Below, one piece after another: positions 1 through 13,599 of a stretch of DNA of 64,000 nucleotides. Positions within the stretch are counted from its first letter, which is position 1, and each line of letters starts with the position of its first letter. Below the pieces are notes generated by a model. It was not told the origin of the DNA. It searched no databases and saw only the letters and a list, made by a program, of their open reading frames with translations. Source of the DNA: Burhinus oedicnemus (lineage: Eukaryota > Chordata > Aves > Charadriiformes > Burhinidae); NCBI GenBank assembly GCA_008921705.1, contig VFFE01007583.1, positions 1,993,496 through 2,057,495 on the forward strand. The letters run 5' to 3'. Made by a program: the position numbers and the translations under genes.

Positions 1-3000
1 TTTTAGGCGGACTTTTCTCTGTTAAAAGCTTTGTTAGAGTGCTACTCAAGAGCATTCTTCAGAAGAAAAATTAAATAACAAATGAGCCTTCTGATTGAAA
101 AAAATATTGTGCTGGGTTTTCTGAAGAAATTTCAGTGGATTATTTTGCAAAACTGGCCAATTTCCAAGGAGCAGTTATCACAGTGGGAAAGTCTGTAAGT
201 TGTAACCATAATAATATCTCTACAAGCATGATAAATATATCTGTGATTGGAGCAATTGGGATTTCATGGTCTGAAGCATTATGAATTTGTCAGTTCTGTT
301 CAATTGTTTCCAGCAAAGTGACTCCATCATATTGTGCATGTTATTTGGAATAAAAAAAAAAATAAAAATGAAAGGCTTTAAAATTAGATTGTGTACTGAC
401 TCCAGGCAATTGGTCCTTGTCCAGAATCATTTTCCTATCTGTTGATAGATTCTTGCTGTAATATTCACAATCCATTTGTGGCTAGTCACAGCCCATTAAC
501 CATCTGTTCCTTTATTAAGCAATTTTTTTTTATAATGTAAGTATTTAATTTTAATAAACTTTATCTGTTAAGCATTTATCTTACACATATTAAGGAACTG
601 TTTCAAACATGGTCACTGGACCATATAAAAGTAATAATATTTTTGATGGAATTCCTTGCATATAAAAATGAAAGGCACTATTAAAATAGTTCTAAAATAT
701 GAAAGAATTTAAAATACAGATTATTTTAAATAAGTACTATTTCTTTAAAGTGTGATGTGACCAAAGAGTTTCACATGCTGAATTATTTGCCTAATTTAAC
801 AACACATGAATAGAAAGTGAGCTGTGGAGTGTAGCTTTGGTTTTATAGATTGCACTGTGAGATCTGTTAACAGTAATATTTATAAAACATTTCAAACATA
901 AGGTATAGATGTCTAGTGTGTTTTTGCAAATCCGTTTACCTGTCTTGTTTGTTTAAGATGATTTGGTGAACATAATGAAAAATATCAACCAATGGCCATG
1001 AAATTATATCTATGAAGTTTTAAAACCATAGCATGCAAGAGGCAGAGAATCACAGACTTAAGATTGCTGGAGTGACCTTCAGTTTCAAAATGTACACCTG
1101 GGCATTATGATAATCTTTAATTATCTAATCATAATTTTTTTTCTGACCAATTTCTGAATGAGACAGAACTCCCACAGAAATTCACATGTGCGTTAACCTG
1201 TAAGATTATGGAGGAACACGTGAGTTTGTAGTATTTGAATTTTCCAGTAACAACAAAATTACTAGTTTTCTTTTGTGGCACACTATGTTTTTTTAATTTA
1301 GTTATGTAGAATAATAATAGAACTGACTTGGGCTACGAAGACTGAAGATCCTACATGTAATCTGGAATCTCAGTGAACAGAAGCTCACCACCTGTGGTCA
1401 GTTTGTGGGGAGCTCTGTCTTATTCACCTGTTACCTTAACCCAGTCTTTTTTTTTGTTTTTCTCAATACTGAAATCTTCATCTACTTACAAATCATCTTG
1501 GAAAAAATAGTGTTTATCCTATTATTTTATTCCTTTGTGTTTTGGTTTCCTTTTTTTCTTCCTACTTGCTTTGTTTCTTGGCTCTTCATGCCTTTCATTT
1601 AGTTTCTTGTTTAAAATGTTCTCCTGCAGCTTCCACCGCAGTTGGTCTGGTTAGCAAAAATCTGAATATTGTCTTCACTCCAGGAAAATGTTTAACTTCT
1701 TATTTTGAATTCTACAGGACATAATAAGGCTATAGAGATTAATTTTTTGTTATTGTCTTATGTATAAAATAATAAAATTTAGACTAATGCCATCTACTTT
1801 AAACATAAACAATTTGGTTTAAGTAAAACAATGTCTAAAAGGATTGCTGTAGCAACATAGAAGAATCGAGACTTGTAGAAAGGACTGTGGAAACCGTGGC
1901 ATTCATATTCCCTAAGAAGTTCTGAACATACATATATTTTTAACATTTTCTCTTGAAACAGAAGAAAAACTTTCCATCGGATGAAATTTCAGAATCTTCC
2001 ATGTTTAAAAGTGAAAACATAGTGACCTTGTGGTTTTAAACAGTTGAACACATCTAGAAAGAGAAGTTCCTTGAATCTTGCTCCACTCTCTTTGTGGCAT
2101 AGACCTTCTGTAACTTCTGAATTTGTGTATCCAGTCTGGCTGAAATTGAATAAGGGCTAAAGATCTTAAAGACTAAGTTCCACTACATTTTATTAAAAGA
2201 CTGGCAGAGAAGAGAAGCTTCCACAAAGATGTTGCCAAAGGAGCTTAGTGCTTATTAAAAATTAAATGATATGGAAGTTTAGCCTTCTTGCCACAGAGGA
2301 AGCCAATCTTAATATGTTTGTGGCTCATGGAATTATTAGATTAATTCAGCTAAATTTTTTATTGTTGGCAGTTGCAGTGCCTTCATAAAGTCATAGCACA
2401 GAAATCAGATGGACTGTTTAATGGTTTAGAGGCTTTAGCTTCTTAAATTTCATCTTGTGTGTAACTGAACTTCAGAACAAAATCCCAGTAGTTTAATGTT
2501 GAATTTAATTTTTTTAAGCTCCTGTAGCATTCCAGTAGTAAGACATTGGTGTAGTCTGGTTTAAAGGTTTAATGGCAGCCAGAAAATTCTGGGTTAATAA
2601 CAATACTAGAAGAAACTGATAATACACTGGGAAAAGCACCATATGTGTCTATATTTCAGAAAGCATTCTCTCCTTCCATTGTTCCTGATCCCATTGTATT
2701 ACAGTTTTTGGTTTATTAGCATCTCATGTCACCTCCTTCATCTTTCTTCATATATATAGATTTGTGAATGTAAAACATTCTTCTCAACTGGCTGCTCTGG
2801 TAACCTTCAGCTGTCTATTTTGGTTACCAGAATTTGACACCAATTTCTCACTAAAGGAAAAAATATACTGCTAATGAAGTTTTAAAGCTGTGATACTAAT
2901 TTCAGCTTTGTTTATCTTAGGCATTGTATTTAAAAGAAATATCACCTCTCAACTATATTTAGGTCAAGCCAATACGTGCAGAAGGAACATGATTAAAATG

Positions 3001-6000
3001 GAGATAAATATTGCAAACAATTTTGGGCAGAAGAATGAAGTTGGATGAACTCCTGAGTACCCTCCCAGCTCTCTTTTTCTATTTAGATTTCATTCCATCA
3101 GTTCAAAGAGGGGAAAAAAGCTGAAAACTGAAAGAATGGAGAGCACACAGAATCTGGCCTAACTGCTTTCGACCTCCGTAGATGTACATATGCTTCTGTT
3201 TTCCTAGGCCAGTGAAGGTGGGCTTGGAAAGCTCTGCATTGCAGTTGGGCTATGCAAACAGTTTGGAAACATATCCTAAATCTGTAATTGAAGTACTGTG
3301 TATTTGGAATTAAAATCCATTGCTGATCTGGAAGCCCACTTCCTATATAGATTTTGGTTCAAAATGAAGATATTTTACCAGAAAGACATAAAAATGCATC
3401 CTAGTACCAGTTAGAAAGAATATTGGTTCCAGCCTAAATATAGTCAAGTCAAAATAAAATGTCAAATATGTCGGTTTATTCCTTTTTTAAAAAAATGTGT
3501 ATTCAACAGTAGGTCTTGGCATCAAATATTTTAGACCACACTCTGAAAACTGAGTCTGTAGACATGCACTTACCAATGTCAGGACAGGGACTTCATCTTG
3601 AACATTCAATGAAAAAATGTTATGAACCAAATTCAATTTTACTTGTGTTAATATTGATTTAAACATTTGCCATCTTCTTGCTTTCAGAGCTGCCCATTCA
3701 CTTCAGAGAGTATGATCAAAAAGTTCTCTCATCCTGAAAGAAAGTAGTATTCATCTCATACAATACTAAGGGCCTCGGCAGGTGTAAATTGGCTTTGCTC
3801 CATTGAATTCAGTGAAACTGTGTCAATTTTCCATGGCTGGCGATGTGGCCATTTTAACTTACAGAATAGGTTAAGTTCAAAGAAGTCTTCGATCATAAGG
3901 TTTAATGAAGAATTAATCTTTCATCTGAATGTTGCCCTAACTCCAACCTTGGCTGTCCTTCCTCTGGGCTCTATAGGTAGCATCAATCTCATGATACAAG
4001 CAGTCATCATTTATTGTTTTATATAGCTGTTAAAATCAGGTACTTAACAACTAAAGAGAGAAGGGTGGTTTTTTTTCTTCATTTATAGAGTGTTTATAAA
4101 TTAAGTAGAGTTGATTTTTGTTGAAGGCTGCTTAATAGACTTTCCCTGGGAGTTGCTATAGTAACACAGTGCAATAATTGAACTTTAAAGGTGATGTCTC
4201 ATTTATGTTGAAAGATAATGCATGCAAAGGGAGAGGGTATAGAAGTCCTTCTACTAAATCATTTAAGGTGTGTCTATGAAGGGACATTATAAGTGGAAAA
4301 ATTCCTGCATTTTTTTTGAGGTTGTATTTAAGCAAAATGTGCAAGTTAAAGGCCTGCTAAATCTTTTTTCTTTCGGCTGTTCAAATAAAAGGGAACACAA
4401 ATATGCCTTGACTCCGATACAGAATTTTAAATTTATATTTAAGCTGTGAATTCAACACAAATTTGACCCCCCAAAAATGAAGTCTGCTTTCTCTGGAAGT
4501 GCTGCAGCTCTAAAGGGCTGCATTTCCATGCAGAAATTTGTAGTCATTCACTTGGGCACAACATCATGAAAGAAAGAGCTCTGTTACACACAGTGATGTT
4601 CAGAAATAGTTTGACTTTAGCATAGTTGGTATCAGCGACAAGGCTTGAACATCAGTTGTGTCTCAGATAGCATAGAGCTGAATTGAAAAAGAATATATTT
4701 TTCAGGTTTGACTTCTAAGGGTTGCACTGTGTATTATCATCAATATCAAAACTAGGTACTGGTATAATGAAAAATTGTACTGTCAGCTATTTTTCCCCAT
4801 CTGAATTATTGTCATCTATACATCTAGGCAAATTCCTTTCATATTAAGCAATTCCTGTGCAAACTATTGATCGATCTATTTCCATATTCTCCAGTATATA
4901 GCAGTACCCAACAATACTAAACCATATTAAAGGAAACTATGTCCTTTAACTTTATAGACTTTGCCAAGGAATGTGGTTCTTCCCATGCTGCGCTGTGCCT
5001 GCCTGTACAGCAGTGTCCCTGTAGCAGTGGTCTTAACACTTACTGGTGACGGTGACATGGTGATACTCCAGTTCTTTGTGTTGCATGTTCAGTTTTGTAC
5101 GTGATATCTTCAGATTTGCATGGTGAATTGAATTAGTTATGTCAACAAATTAGTTCATGAAATCTATCTGTCTTTAGTTGAGGTTCTGGTTAAAAACATT
5201 CCTGTGAGCTTAACAGAAATGACAAAAGAAACAAAATCTTATAATGCAAAGAAGTTTAACTTTGTAGACAATATTGTAGAAATTTTGGCAGACAAATGTT
5301 CCCTAGAATAAAAGGTTAGGATTGTAAGTATTTCAGTGTATAATCCAGGACTCATAGATACCATAAACAGAAGATTAACGGAGATTGTTTACCAACATTT
5401 CACCTGCTTGAGCCATTGCTAAGATAGAAATTGTAAGTTTGGTTTCATTTAGCTGTAGTTCAGAAGTTATGATATGAATCTGGTGGTGTGCTAAAGGACA
5501 TGACTGTGGGGTACACACAATGTAGGAGCACAGTCAGAGCAGTGGTTTTTTCTATCCTTGCAAGCTATGTAACTAAAGGTATGAATTCTGAGGTATGCCA
5601 GGTCACAGCTGGAAGAAAGGGCAGAGCTGAGATACATTAGATGTTGTTAAAGTTGTGAGAAACATGAAGTATGAGGCATCAGTTTAGGTCATTCTGAGTC
5701 TCTTTTTGCATTGAAAATTCAGTCACCCATGTTCAAAAAAGAATCATCATGTTACAACTTATAAAAATGGGAAATATACAGGTCTTCTAAAAGGAACATC
5801 ACAAAGTGTTTTACTGCACTGTTTCATAGATTAAGGGTATGGGTGGGGGTGGATTCTGTGAAGAAGGTACAAGAAGTGGAAGGAATAAAAGTACATCTGC
5901 TGACAGAAGAGTAATGGAAAAATAATATTCTTAGGTTAATTCTTTATCATTCTGTAAAGTTATTTTATACACTGAGTCCTATACTTAAATGGATTTTTAA

Positions 6001-7529
6001 ATGAATGCAGGAAGATATGAGACTTTTAATAAGGCTGGTGTGAAAGTGAAATGATACACGCTGGTTTTCAGCTTCATTGAAGGCTCTTAAAACTCATCCT
6101 TAATAATGTGACAAAACCCTCAGTTTTTGTACAGCATGACAAAAAGATGACAATGTATTTTGATTTGGAATTGGCTTTGACAGATAATGCCAGAATACAT
6201 AGAATATTTTCCTCTTCAGGAGAAGTCTGCAAATAATTGTCTGATTTTTCTGAGTTATATTTGTTTGTCACAATTTGGAAACAAATCTAATAGAAAATTC
6301 GGAGCTCATTGCAAGAGCCTGGCATTTAATATTTGGCCAGTTCAATTTATGGCTTCTGTGGAACTGTCTGATTTTATAGAATTTAGGTTCTTGCAGCTTT
6401 TTGTCCAAAAGATCAGCTGTAGAAATGTTTGTAGTTGCAAGGTATAGTGACATACAGTAAAGGAAAAAGGAATGTGCTTTCAGCATTTAAGTCTACCACT
6501 GATTCTGTTCAGTGGTCAGTGGAAATTACTTGGGTTTGTTTATTCTTAATCCTCCAAAATCCTAATTAGTTTCTGTTGTTCTGGGTCTTTTAATGAGTAT
6601 CAGAATACTATGGCAAATAAGACACCAGGTCTACCAGGGTCCATAACCAGAGATACAGATATGTGCTTTGTCTGAAATAGAACCCAAGCCACAGCCGTGA
6701 TCCTTGGCAAGGACAGAAAGAGAAGCATAAAACCAGCAGTAACTTCACCTGTGGTGGTGGAACCCTGTTTCTAATAGGGAATATGTGGTACCTTGGGTGC
6801 AAAAGGATAGTGATCTTTTTGCTAGCATGAGCAATAGATCCCGTTGCCTTTTCAGCAGGGCTTTTAATAGTCCAGCTGACATTGTAACTTGGACCCCTGG
6901 CAAATAAAACTAATATGTCTGCAGACCCTTTAATCTGAAGGGATCTATCAATATTCCTTAATTTTCAAACACAGGGCATATTAAGTTTCAGTGTGTTCAG
7001 TATTTTTTATTTCTGTTGTCCATTTCAGATCAGTTTGGCTTCTGTTAAGTCAGATAAATTTGCCAATCAGTCAAAGCTGTTTAGTAAGAACTGTCTTCTG
7101 TTTAGAGTTTGGTTACTATCGAATGTCAATGAGATTTGGGCACCCAAACTGGACTTAATTCCTCCCAAGGATCTGGTATAGTGCATAGCAGAGTATTTTG
7201 GCGCTACAAAGATGCTACAGACATCCAGGCTGTGTCAGTGAAATCTGTGAGAGATAAAGTAATTGAAATGCAATGATAGATCAATGCAGAATTATCATTA
7301 TTTTGAAGACCCAGATATGGGACCGCAAGCTGATTACACAATAACACTTCCTGATTGGCTCCTCTGACTACACCACAGGTCTTCTGTATAGACACCAAGA
7401 GAAACGTAGCCAGATATTTTGAAATGTGCCTGAGGGGGAAAAAATGAGGTGGCTTTTGTGTGTGTGTGGTTTGCTTTTGTTTGGGTTTTTTTAATGTACC
7501 TTTGTCTTTATGTATGCACAACAACAGGT
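1..7529. other. AT-rich unique sequence without recognisable gene
   Basis: No gene is supported here. Open frames are at most 106 codons, overlap on both strands and are rich in F, L, I and K, as expected from AT-rich random sequence. There is an A-rich run near 350-363 and a T-rich stretch around 1447-1570. The one short site that stands out is the X-box-like palindrome at 4152-4165, listed separately. I recognise no transposon in this stretch, though very old repeats could escape reading by eye. Confidence 0.6.
4152..4165. promoter_or_regulatory. RFX X-box-like imperfect palindrome
   Basis: The 14-mer GTTGCTATAGTAAC is two half-sites, GTTGCT and AGTAAC, separated by AT. This fits the relaxed X-box pattern RYYRYY-N1-3-RRYRRY bound by RFX-family winged-helix factors. 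The half-sites are near mirror complements. RFX sites are known in promoters and enhancers of ciliary and MHC class II genes. No such gene is visible nearby, so this is a motif match only. By chance such a loose pattern will occur now and then in 64 kb. Confidence 0.3.
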
Positions 7530-8315
7530 CGATTAGGGCACTGGAAACTTCATGTAGCTCAAGAAGGAGAAATGTAAAGTTCTACACCTCAGGCAGAATA
7601 ACCCCATGCAGCTATACAGGCCGGGACCGACCGGTGAGTTAGCAGCCCTGCTGAAAAGTACGTGAGGTCAAATTGAATATGAGTAAACAGTGCACCTACA
7701 TCACGAAGAAGGCAGACTGCATACTGAGCTACATTACTGTGGCTAACAGATCAAAAGAAGTTATTATCTCTTTTAGTTCAATGTTACTGAGGCTGCATAT
7801 ACAATACTTCCTATGCCTTTTAATCTCCCAGTTCAAAAAGGTGGGGAGAAACTGGAGAGGATCCAGTGGTGGGATATCAAGATAATCAGAACCAAGAAAA
7901 CATGAACTAGAATTAGAGACTGAGAAGGCTGGGTTTATTTAAGCTGATGCAGGTTTATTTAAGGGCAATTGACAGCTATTTAAAGGGGAGTTGCAAAGAC
8001 CACAGAGACAAACCTTTGTCAGTAGTGGCAGGAGATGTGATGGGACGATGTTCATCAATTGCAGCCTGGAATTAGATGCTAGAAAAACTTATTTACTAGC
8101 CAGGACAGTGTGTATGTGTGTGTGTGTGTATGTGTGTGTGTGCGCGTGCAGATACTTATGTGTAGCATTGGGTCAGATTACCTAGAGATGTCATGCCACT
8201 TCCTTCTCAGAGATTTTCAAGACTTCAATAGGCAAAGCCATAGCTGACCTGACCTAGTGCTGTGGACAGTTTCTCTTCAAGTAGAAACCAAACTAGGTGA
8301 CATCCAGAGATCCTT
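7530..8315 (+). mobile_element. Old, decayed CR1 LINE fragment (3' part of RT plus 3' UTR)
   Basis: The plus strand follows the CR1 reverse-transcriptase C-terminal region in order. It has the AAGGAGAAATGTAAAGTTCT block near 7563 (usual protein reading KCKVLHLG), then the CAATAACCCCATGCA-like block near 7597 (here GAATAACCCCATGCAGCTAT). Next come the region matching VQRRATK near 7855, the SDRTRGNG region near 8030, and finally 3' UTR-like text (GACATCCAGAGATCC near 8297). The frame is broken by many stops and indels, so no product is possible. The divergence is much greater than in the other two CR1 copies, which makes this the oldest. The terminal ATTCT repeat is not preserved. The 5' boundary is approximate. 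Confidence 0.7.
8106..8149. repeat. (GT)n microsatellite inside CR1
   Basis: About 44 bases of alternating GT with two TA interruptions, grading into GCGC and ending at CGTGCAG. It sits exactly where CR1 copies carry a short GACAGTGAGRGTG-type motif after the KNFFT codons, so it probably grew from that seed in the decayed LINE. Confidence 0.9.
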
Positions 8316-9399
8316 TTCAGACAAGCCTTTTATGACTCCATGAGTTGCTTAAAGTTCTCTCCCCAGCTGCTGAACTACATCTGAAAGGATAAAAATATCA
8401 CTCTGGAGAAGTTGTCAGGAAGGTAAAAATGCATGAGGAAAGAGTAGCCTCTCCCTACGTCTTCCCCCCACTTAAACAGTACCCAGAGAGGAGCATTCTT
8501 TTAACCAGACAAGAAGCAGTATGTGTATAGCTGACTGGCTTTACTCTATAAATTTTGAACTGATTGGTGATTGGCTGTCAAAGGGTTTGCAGGCTGCCAA
8601 AGCAAAATGCATATGGACTGAGTTCTGCTTGCCATTCCCTCTGAGACGGCACTCAAGTCATGTATGGGTGCCACATGACTTAGGAGAACTTATATCATGG
8701 AGAATTTTGCCTTCTTTCAATTATTTTTTTTTTTAACTGGCCAATGGCCTTAAAATTTGTGTGAAAGACAGGGAGTATGTGCTTGGTTATTGCTTATTCC
8801 AGCAATTTTCTTACTGTGGAACAAGTGGCTTCATTTTACACTAATTTTGCTTTTGAATGCTGAACTCCCCGTTTAGAGAGAGAAAAGGATTTGAGCCCAA
8901 ATTTCTGCTTCCCTCTTAATTAAATTCTATTATATTTTGGTTGAAGAAAAAAAAATTGAACTCGAGTAGGTTTTGTTTGCTATGTTTCTCATTAGTCTAG
9001 GGCAGGCGTTACCTGGGTTTGACATTTAAGGGAAACACAGAAAATGTTTACTTCTTATACACAGTCAGTTGCAACAAAATGAGAACACAAGTTTTTCTGG
9101 TATTTACAGTCCAACTTTTCTCTGAAGGCTGAAGCCAAATGTCTGATCAAAGGCTTTCTCTCAGCGATTCTGCAACTGATATTTCTAATTGTACAATTAG
9201 TTTAAAATCCTTTTAGCTTCTATTAGGTTATGCATTTAGTGTCTGGTCACCATAAAGAAAAAGGCCCAGAGAGGACCAGATAACCAATGACCTTAGGAGA
9301 AGCATTTGTACCCTACTCCTATTGATGGGGGAGCGATCAGTTCCAGTCCCCAGTGTGACCCACTAAGAGGTCTCCGTCAAAGAAACTCCTTTCCCAGTA
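8316..9399. other. Unique sequence, no gene
   Basis: No coding signal. It contains a T-run near 8726-8735 and an A-run near 8946-8954. A perfect 16-bp palindrome at 9185-9200 is listed separately. No transposon is recognised. Confidence 0.55.
9185..9200. promoter_or_regulatory. Perfect palindrome with TAAT/ATTA half-sites
   Basis: CTAATTGTACAATTAG reads identically on both strands. It holds two homeodomain-type cores, TAAT and ATTA, in inverted orientation with six bases between them. Homeodomain factors bind such cores as monomers or dimers. A role in regulation is inferred only from the motif. In AT-rich DNA this may be chance. Confidence 0.3.
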
Positions 9400-10340
9400 C
9401 ACTTTGCAGACTGTATGTCAGTATGGGATATAAAGGGGTTTCAGGATTGTGTGAAACTTGCTATGGGATATTTTAAGGGGATGTGTGTGAAACCTATAAC
9501 GGGATTCTTAGGGGCAAGAACAAAGACAGGGAAAGGGGCAGCTCAAGACGGATTGAGGAGGAACAAGCACAGGAAAATAGAGGGAAAAGAAATGTAGGGG
9601 CCAGTTGACTGTGAGCATATGGCTGGTCAGCACATTTATCCAGCTACGCCCTGTGATTGATAACTGTAATGTGTCCTGTCTTCTTACTAAACTCTATTCT
9701 AGTTTTTCTGAGTGGTGTATTGTGGGTGTGTGCAGCACTAGTGAGATAATGATGAGACCACAGATGTGAGAGTTAGCTGCTGCAGGGACCATAAATCCAA
9801 GCCAGCTTCCAGAGAGACCAAGGGATCTGAAGGTCAGAGGTCTGGACAACCTACTGGAGATAATTGTTGGGGAAGGGGGTGTGTATGTATGTAAATGTGT
9901 ATGTGATGAGAAGAGATCTGGGTACCATCAACTGCAGTGGGCCCGCAAACCTCAGGTGCTTGTATGTCCAGTTGCCAGCAGCTAGGGAGACTGGAGGTAT
10001 CTGGGGCAAGTTACTGGATAGACTCTAGTGTCTAAGGCCAGCTACTGAAGTGATCCATATAATCTGTTCATTTTTGTGTATATATTTCACTAGCTGACTT
10101 CAGTACTGAACAGACGGAGAGGAGGAACAGGACTGGCCCATTTGTGCTGTTCACATTTGTGGAAGTGCTACATATTTTTTCTGTGGGTTCTGGTAAGGTG
10201 ATGTTTTCTGCCTGTTACCTGTATGCCCAGCTGTGTATGTATGTGTATCCATATATGTATAGTGTGCGATGGGCATGTTTGTATGTATTTGTTCTCAGCC
10301 TCATTACTGGCTGAACCTGGGGACATGTAGCTGCACCACC
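9400..10340 (+). mobile_element. Putative degraded LTR-like repeat (family unknown)
   Basis: This block differs from its surroundings: it is G-rich on the plus strand and carries three imperfect tandem units starting at 9421, 9461 and about 9497. Each has a GGGAT core and AGGGG (TATGGGATAT in the first two); units one and two also carry a GTGTGAAAC word. The first unit includes TATAAA near 9430. TACTAAACTCTATTC near 9686 could be a decayed polyadenylation-signal region, and is followed by a GTG-rich stretch. This layout (TATA, then AATAAA-like, then GT-rich) is what an LTR shows. TG/CA ends and a target duplication were not found. It could instead be an unrelated old repeat or unique DNA. Confidence 0.35.
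9880..9905. repeat. Short GTAT/GT-rich tract
   Basis: GTGTGTATGTATGTAAATGT and neighbouring bases form a short degenerate (GTAT)n tract. A similar one lies near 10235-10290 in the same block. These support low-complexity decay in the segment rather than coding sequence. Confidence 0.5.
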
Positions 10341-13300
10341 ATTACATCTATCAGTCTACTATATTTTTTTTGTAATATACAAGATGGCAAAGTAAAAATA
10401 ATAAACCCATACTTTCTCAAGTTTGAAATAAGTTAAAGTGAAAACAAAAAACCCAAATATTTGCTTGTGAATGTTCAAAAATTAAATACTAGCCAAAGAT
10501 GACTGACAGAGTTTGAGACTCCTGGAATTTTTAAGAGAAAAAAAAAAAAAAATCCCAGGAGAATGAGAGGAAAAAGAGAAGTCAAAATCAAGTATTTATC
10601 TGTTTCCCCCAGATAGATAGACTATTTGTGAATATTGGAAGAAGGAGGGGGGGGGAACCTTAAATATTGTTGCATGCTACATCAAAGGGAAACCTTAGAC
10701 ATTCTAGAATATTGTTGTAAAATTATTTTGACCACATATTAACCAGCTGTACTAGAAATAAAAAGTGGACCAACTTATGTCTTCCAGGGTCCCTGGACAG
10801 AATAAAGTTCACCATCAACGATGGGAGCAAAGAGTATAGCTTATGTTCTCAAAGAACATGGGTAGTGCTTGATACCTTGTGGAAACTTTAACGTGTAGTT
10901 TCACCCGACTGGCTGGGTCTGTAAAGAGACAGCAAGGAGTCAGTGAAATTGCCTGTCAGATACCACTGGGCAGTGAGGACCGCAGATGGAGAATGATTCA
11001 AAATATATTAAACTTCCCCAAATGTGTGCCTAATGGGCAGACTTGTATTTATATAAAAGACTCCAAAAGCTCACATTATGGTTCTTCCTGTGCTTCTCCC
11101 AATTCAGTTTTAGTGACATGCTTTTTATTATCTGACAAGGATACTGGGAAGTGATTCTATTTGCTGGTGCAGCCTTTAGCAAATTCATCATTTCTGTGTG
11201 ATCAATTTCAGACTGACACTTTTGCTTGGGAGCAGTTTACTTCGAGTGTTTGCTGTTAGAAATTCATAGATTATTTGCATCTCCTCCATCTGCTGCCATG
11301 CTAACCAGTTTTGTTCCTATCTGTTAATAAAAAGCTAAGAAAAGGGGAAAACACTTCTTGGCTTTAACTTCCTTGACTCCTGAAGTCCCTTCCTTTCTCT
11401 GTCCATCTCACTTCACTGACTTGGTCTCCTAGTTTTTCACCTTGTGATATGTAATGGAAAGCCTGGGCTACAGGGCTAATTCTATTTGTTGGTTGTTTTT
11501 TTTCAGGGACTCAATTCACAACTACAGGGTTAACTCCTTGACCTGTCCTTCTAGAATTAGTTGTCAAAGTCATGCTAAAAACATTGTCAAGAACAATTTC
11601 AGAACAATCAGTTATTGCATCCTTCCAGGAATTTGGCCCTGTGATAAACTGGTAAGCAAATTCCACTAGTAGCTCATCAATTTAATCTCTCATAATGAGG
11701 TAGCTCCTCTCTGATAATATAAGCGCTCTCAGATGATATTTCAGTCTAATCCTAAGATTCCGTAGCCAATTTCCACCATTGCATTAGCATGTATTCTTGA
11801 CTATCCTTTTCCAAAACCAGTCATATCTGTTATATGTATTATGCTTAGTTTCTTTCTAGTGTTATACATCATTAACACATAATGTTAACTCACTGCCTCT
11901 AACTTTTTACTGGAGGTACCCTTCAATACCTCCATCCTGTCATAATTATTTCTCAGCATGATTTGTCATGAAAAGTTCCCATGAAATTCATAAGGAAAAT
12001 TTTGCCCTGTAAGCTTGACTCACAAGACCCCAACATAATACTTCCAGTTACATTACTTAAATTCTACAGTAACTGTTACAGTTCTGTTAACTAGTGCTGT
12101 AATAAAAAGAGCAAGTGTTTGAAAACTGAACATTTTGCACAGATCACTTTAAAATTGATCTTATTTACAGAAAGTATTTTTTTTAAAATATTATGTAAGT
12201 TTCAAGTTTAATACAGAAATATACTTGGTTTTTCTCCAATTATGCAATTCATGAGGAATATTAACAATATTGTACCTGTAGCTAATTTATCTGAAGGCAA
12301 CGGTGTGTTTAGCTCAAATATTAGACATGAGTATGATTTTTCTAATTAAGGAATTGTTTCTTACCCTGTTTAAGTTAACAGGAGGCTTATATTGAATTTT
12401 CTTGGATCACGAGGAGACCTAAAATGTTTTTATACATCTTAGAAAAATCCTGATTCGTGTTTTGGCACCATGTAATACTTTTTCTTTGCTTGTGCTGTTT
12501 GTTTGCCAGAGGCAATAGCTGTGCACCTACAACATTATTTCAATCAAAACAGTAAACTCACTTTTGCTGGCTATGTACACCTCTTCTAGAAGGAATTGCC
12601 CTGCATCTCTCTGCAACATCTGATTGCCTACACAATCAATTAAACAGAGCTTATAAAATGGTTTAGGAGAATGAGAGGATTTCAAGAATTATAAGGGAAA
12701 AACAGAAGAAAATGTATGAAGTCATCTGCTACTGATTTGGAATTTGCTATATTACTATAAGTGTTTCATTATATTGTTAGTTTTGTCTTCAATTAGCAAT
12801 TTCTTAAATGTCTGTAAGATCACTCTTTCCTAATGCAGCCATACCACATTTATGACACGTATTTCACTTTATTCTTCTCATGGAGAAACAGAAAATTCTA
12901 ATAAATTTTCATACAATCTATGAGATTTATAATTCTGATTCTTATTTCTTAGTATGACTTGCCAGAAACAGTAGCTTTCAAAAGATTTTGTGGTTAAAAT
13001 GAAAAACAAATGCTGGAGGAAAATGAGTAAAGTATTCTCAAATCTTCTGTGAAAGAAAAACAAAGTATTCTATTGATTCAGGGCAATGATGTAAACTTAG
13101 ACATTATTCATTATTCAGAGCTAGTAGACAATGGTGTGGTATGCAGTTCCCTTTTGCCTCTGGAGCATAATGTCACAGAGGAATCAGGAAACCTTTCTAC
13201 CAATTTGCTTATTAAATTTCAGGTTTCTGCAATGTGTAAGGTTTCTGTCACAATGGCATTTGTAGCAATAAACAAGTTTCAATTTTTTTGACCAGTTCTT

Positions 13301-13599
13301 CTAATGAATAAAAATAATCATGTAGTTTGAAAAGCAAGTTCCTTCATCAAACTCAGAACCAATGCTTTTAAATGAATTGCTGTGATTTAAGCTCATATTG
13401 TAGGTTACATTTTGAAAAGTGTAGAACTGAATGCTTTCAAAAGGGGCTGTGGGTGCACAGATGCTTATCTCTCACTGAAGGATAATAGGATTTATAACTG
13501 TGAGTCATGCTGGTGCCTTATAAAAAGCTTTAATCACCATTAGAAATACCTGCGTTATCTGACTATGCCTTGTGGATACAGTGACATAGAAACCACAGT
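10341..13599. other. AT-rich unique sequence, no gene
   Basis: No gene supported. It contains the A-run hairpin at 10519-10561 (listed separately), a short GATA run near 10612 and a G-run at about 10647-10656. The longest open frame, 91 codons from 10879, shows no family features and is not conserved in any way I can judge from sequence alone. Confidence 0.55.
10519..10561. repeat. Hairpin around a poly(A) tract
   Basis: The arms CTCCTGGAATTTTT (10519-10532) and AAAAATCCCAGGAG (10548-10561) are complementary at 13 of 14 positions, with an A-rich loop of about 15 bases. The inner part of the stem is A:T and may slip along the poly(A). As RNA it would form a stem in either orientation. It could be a chance structure or the end of an old inserted repeat. 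Confidence 0.6.
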
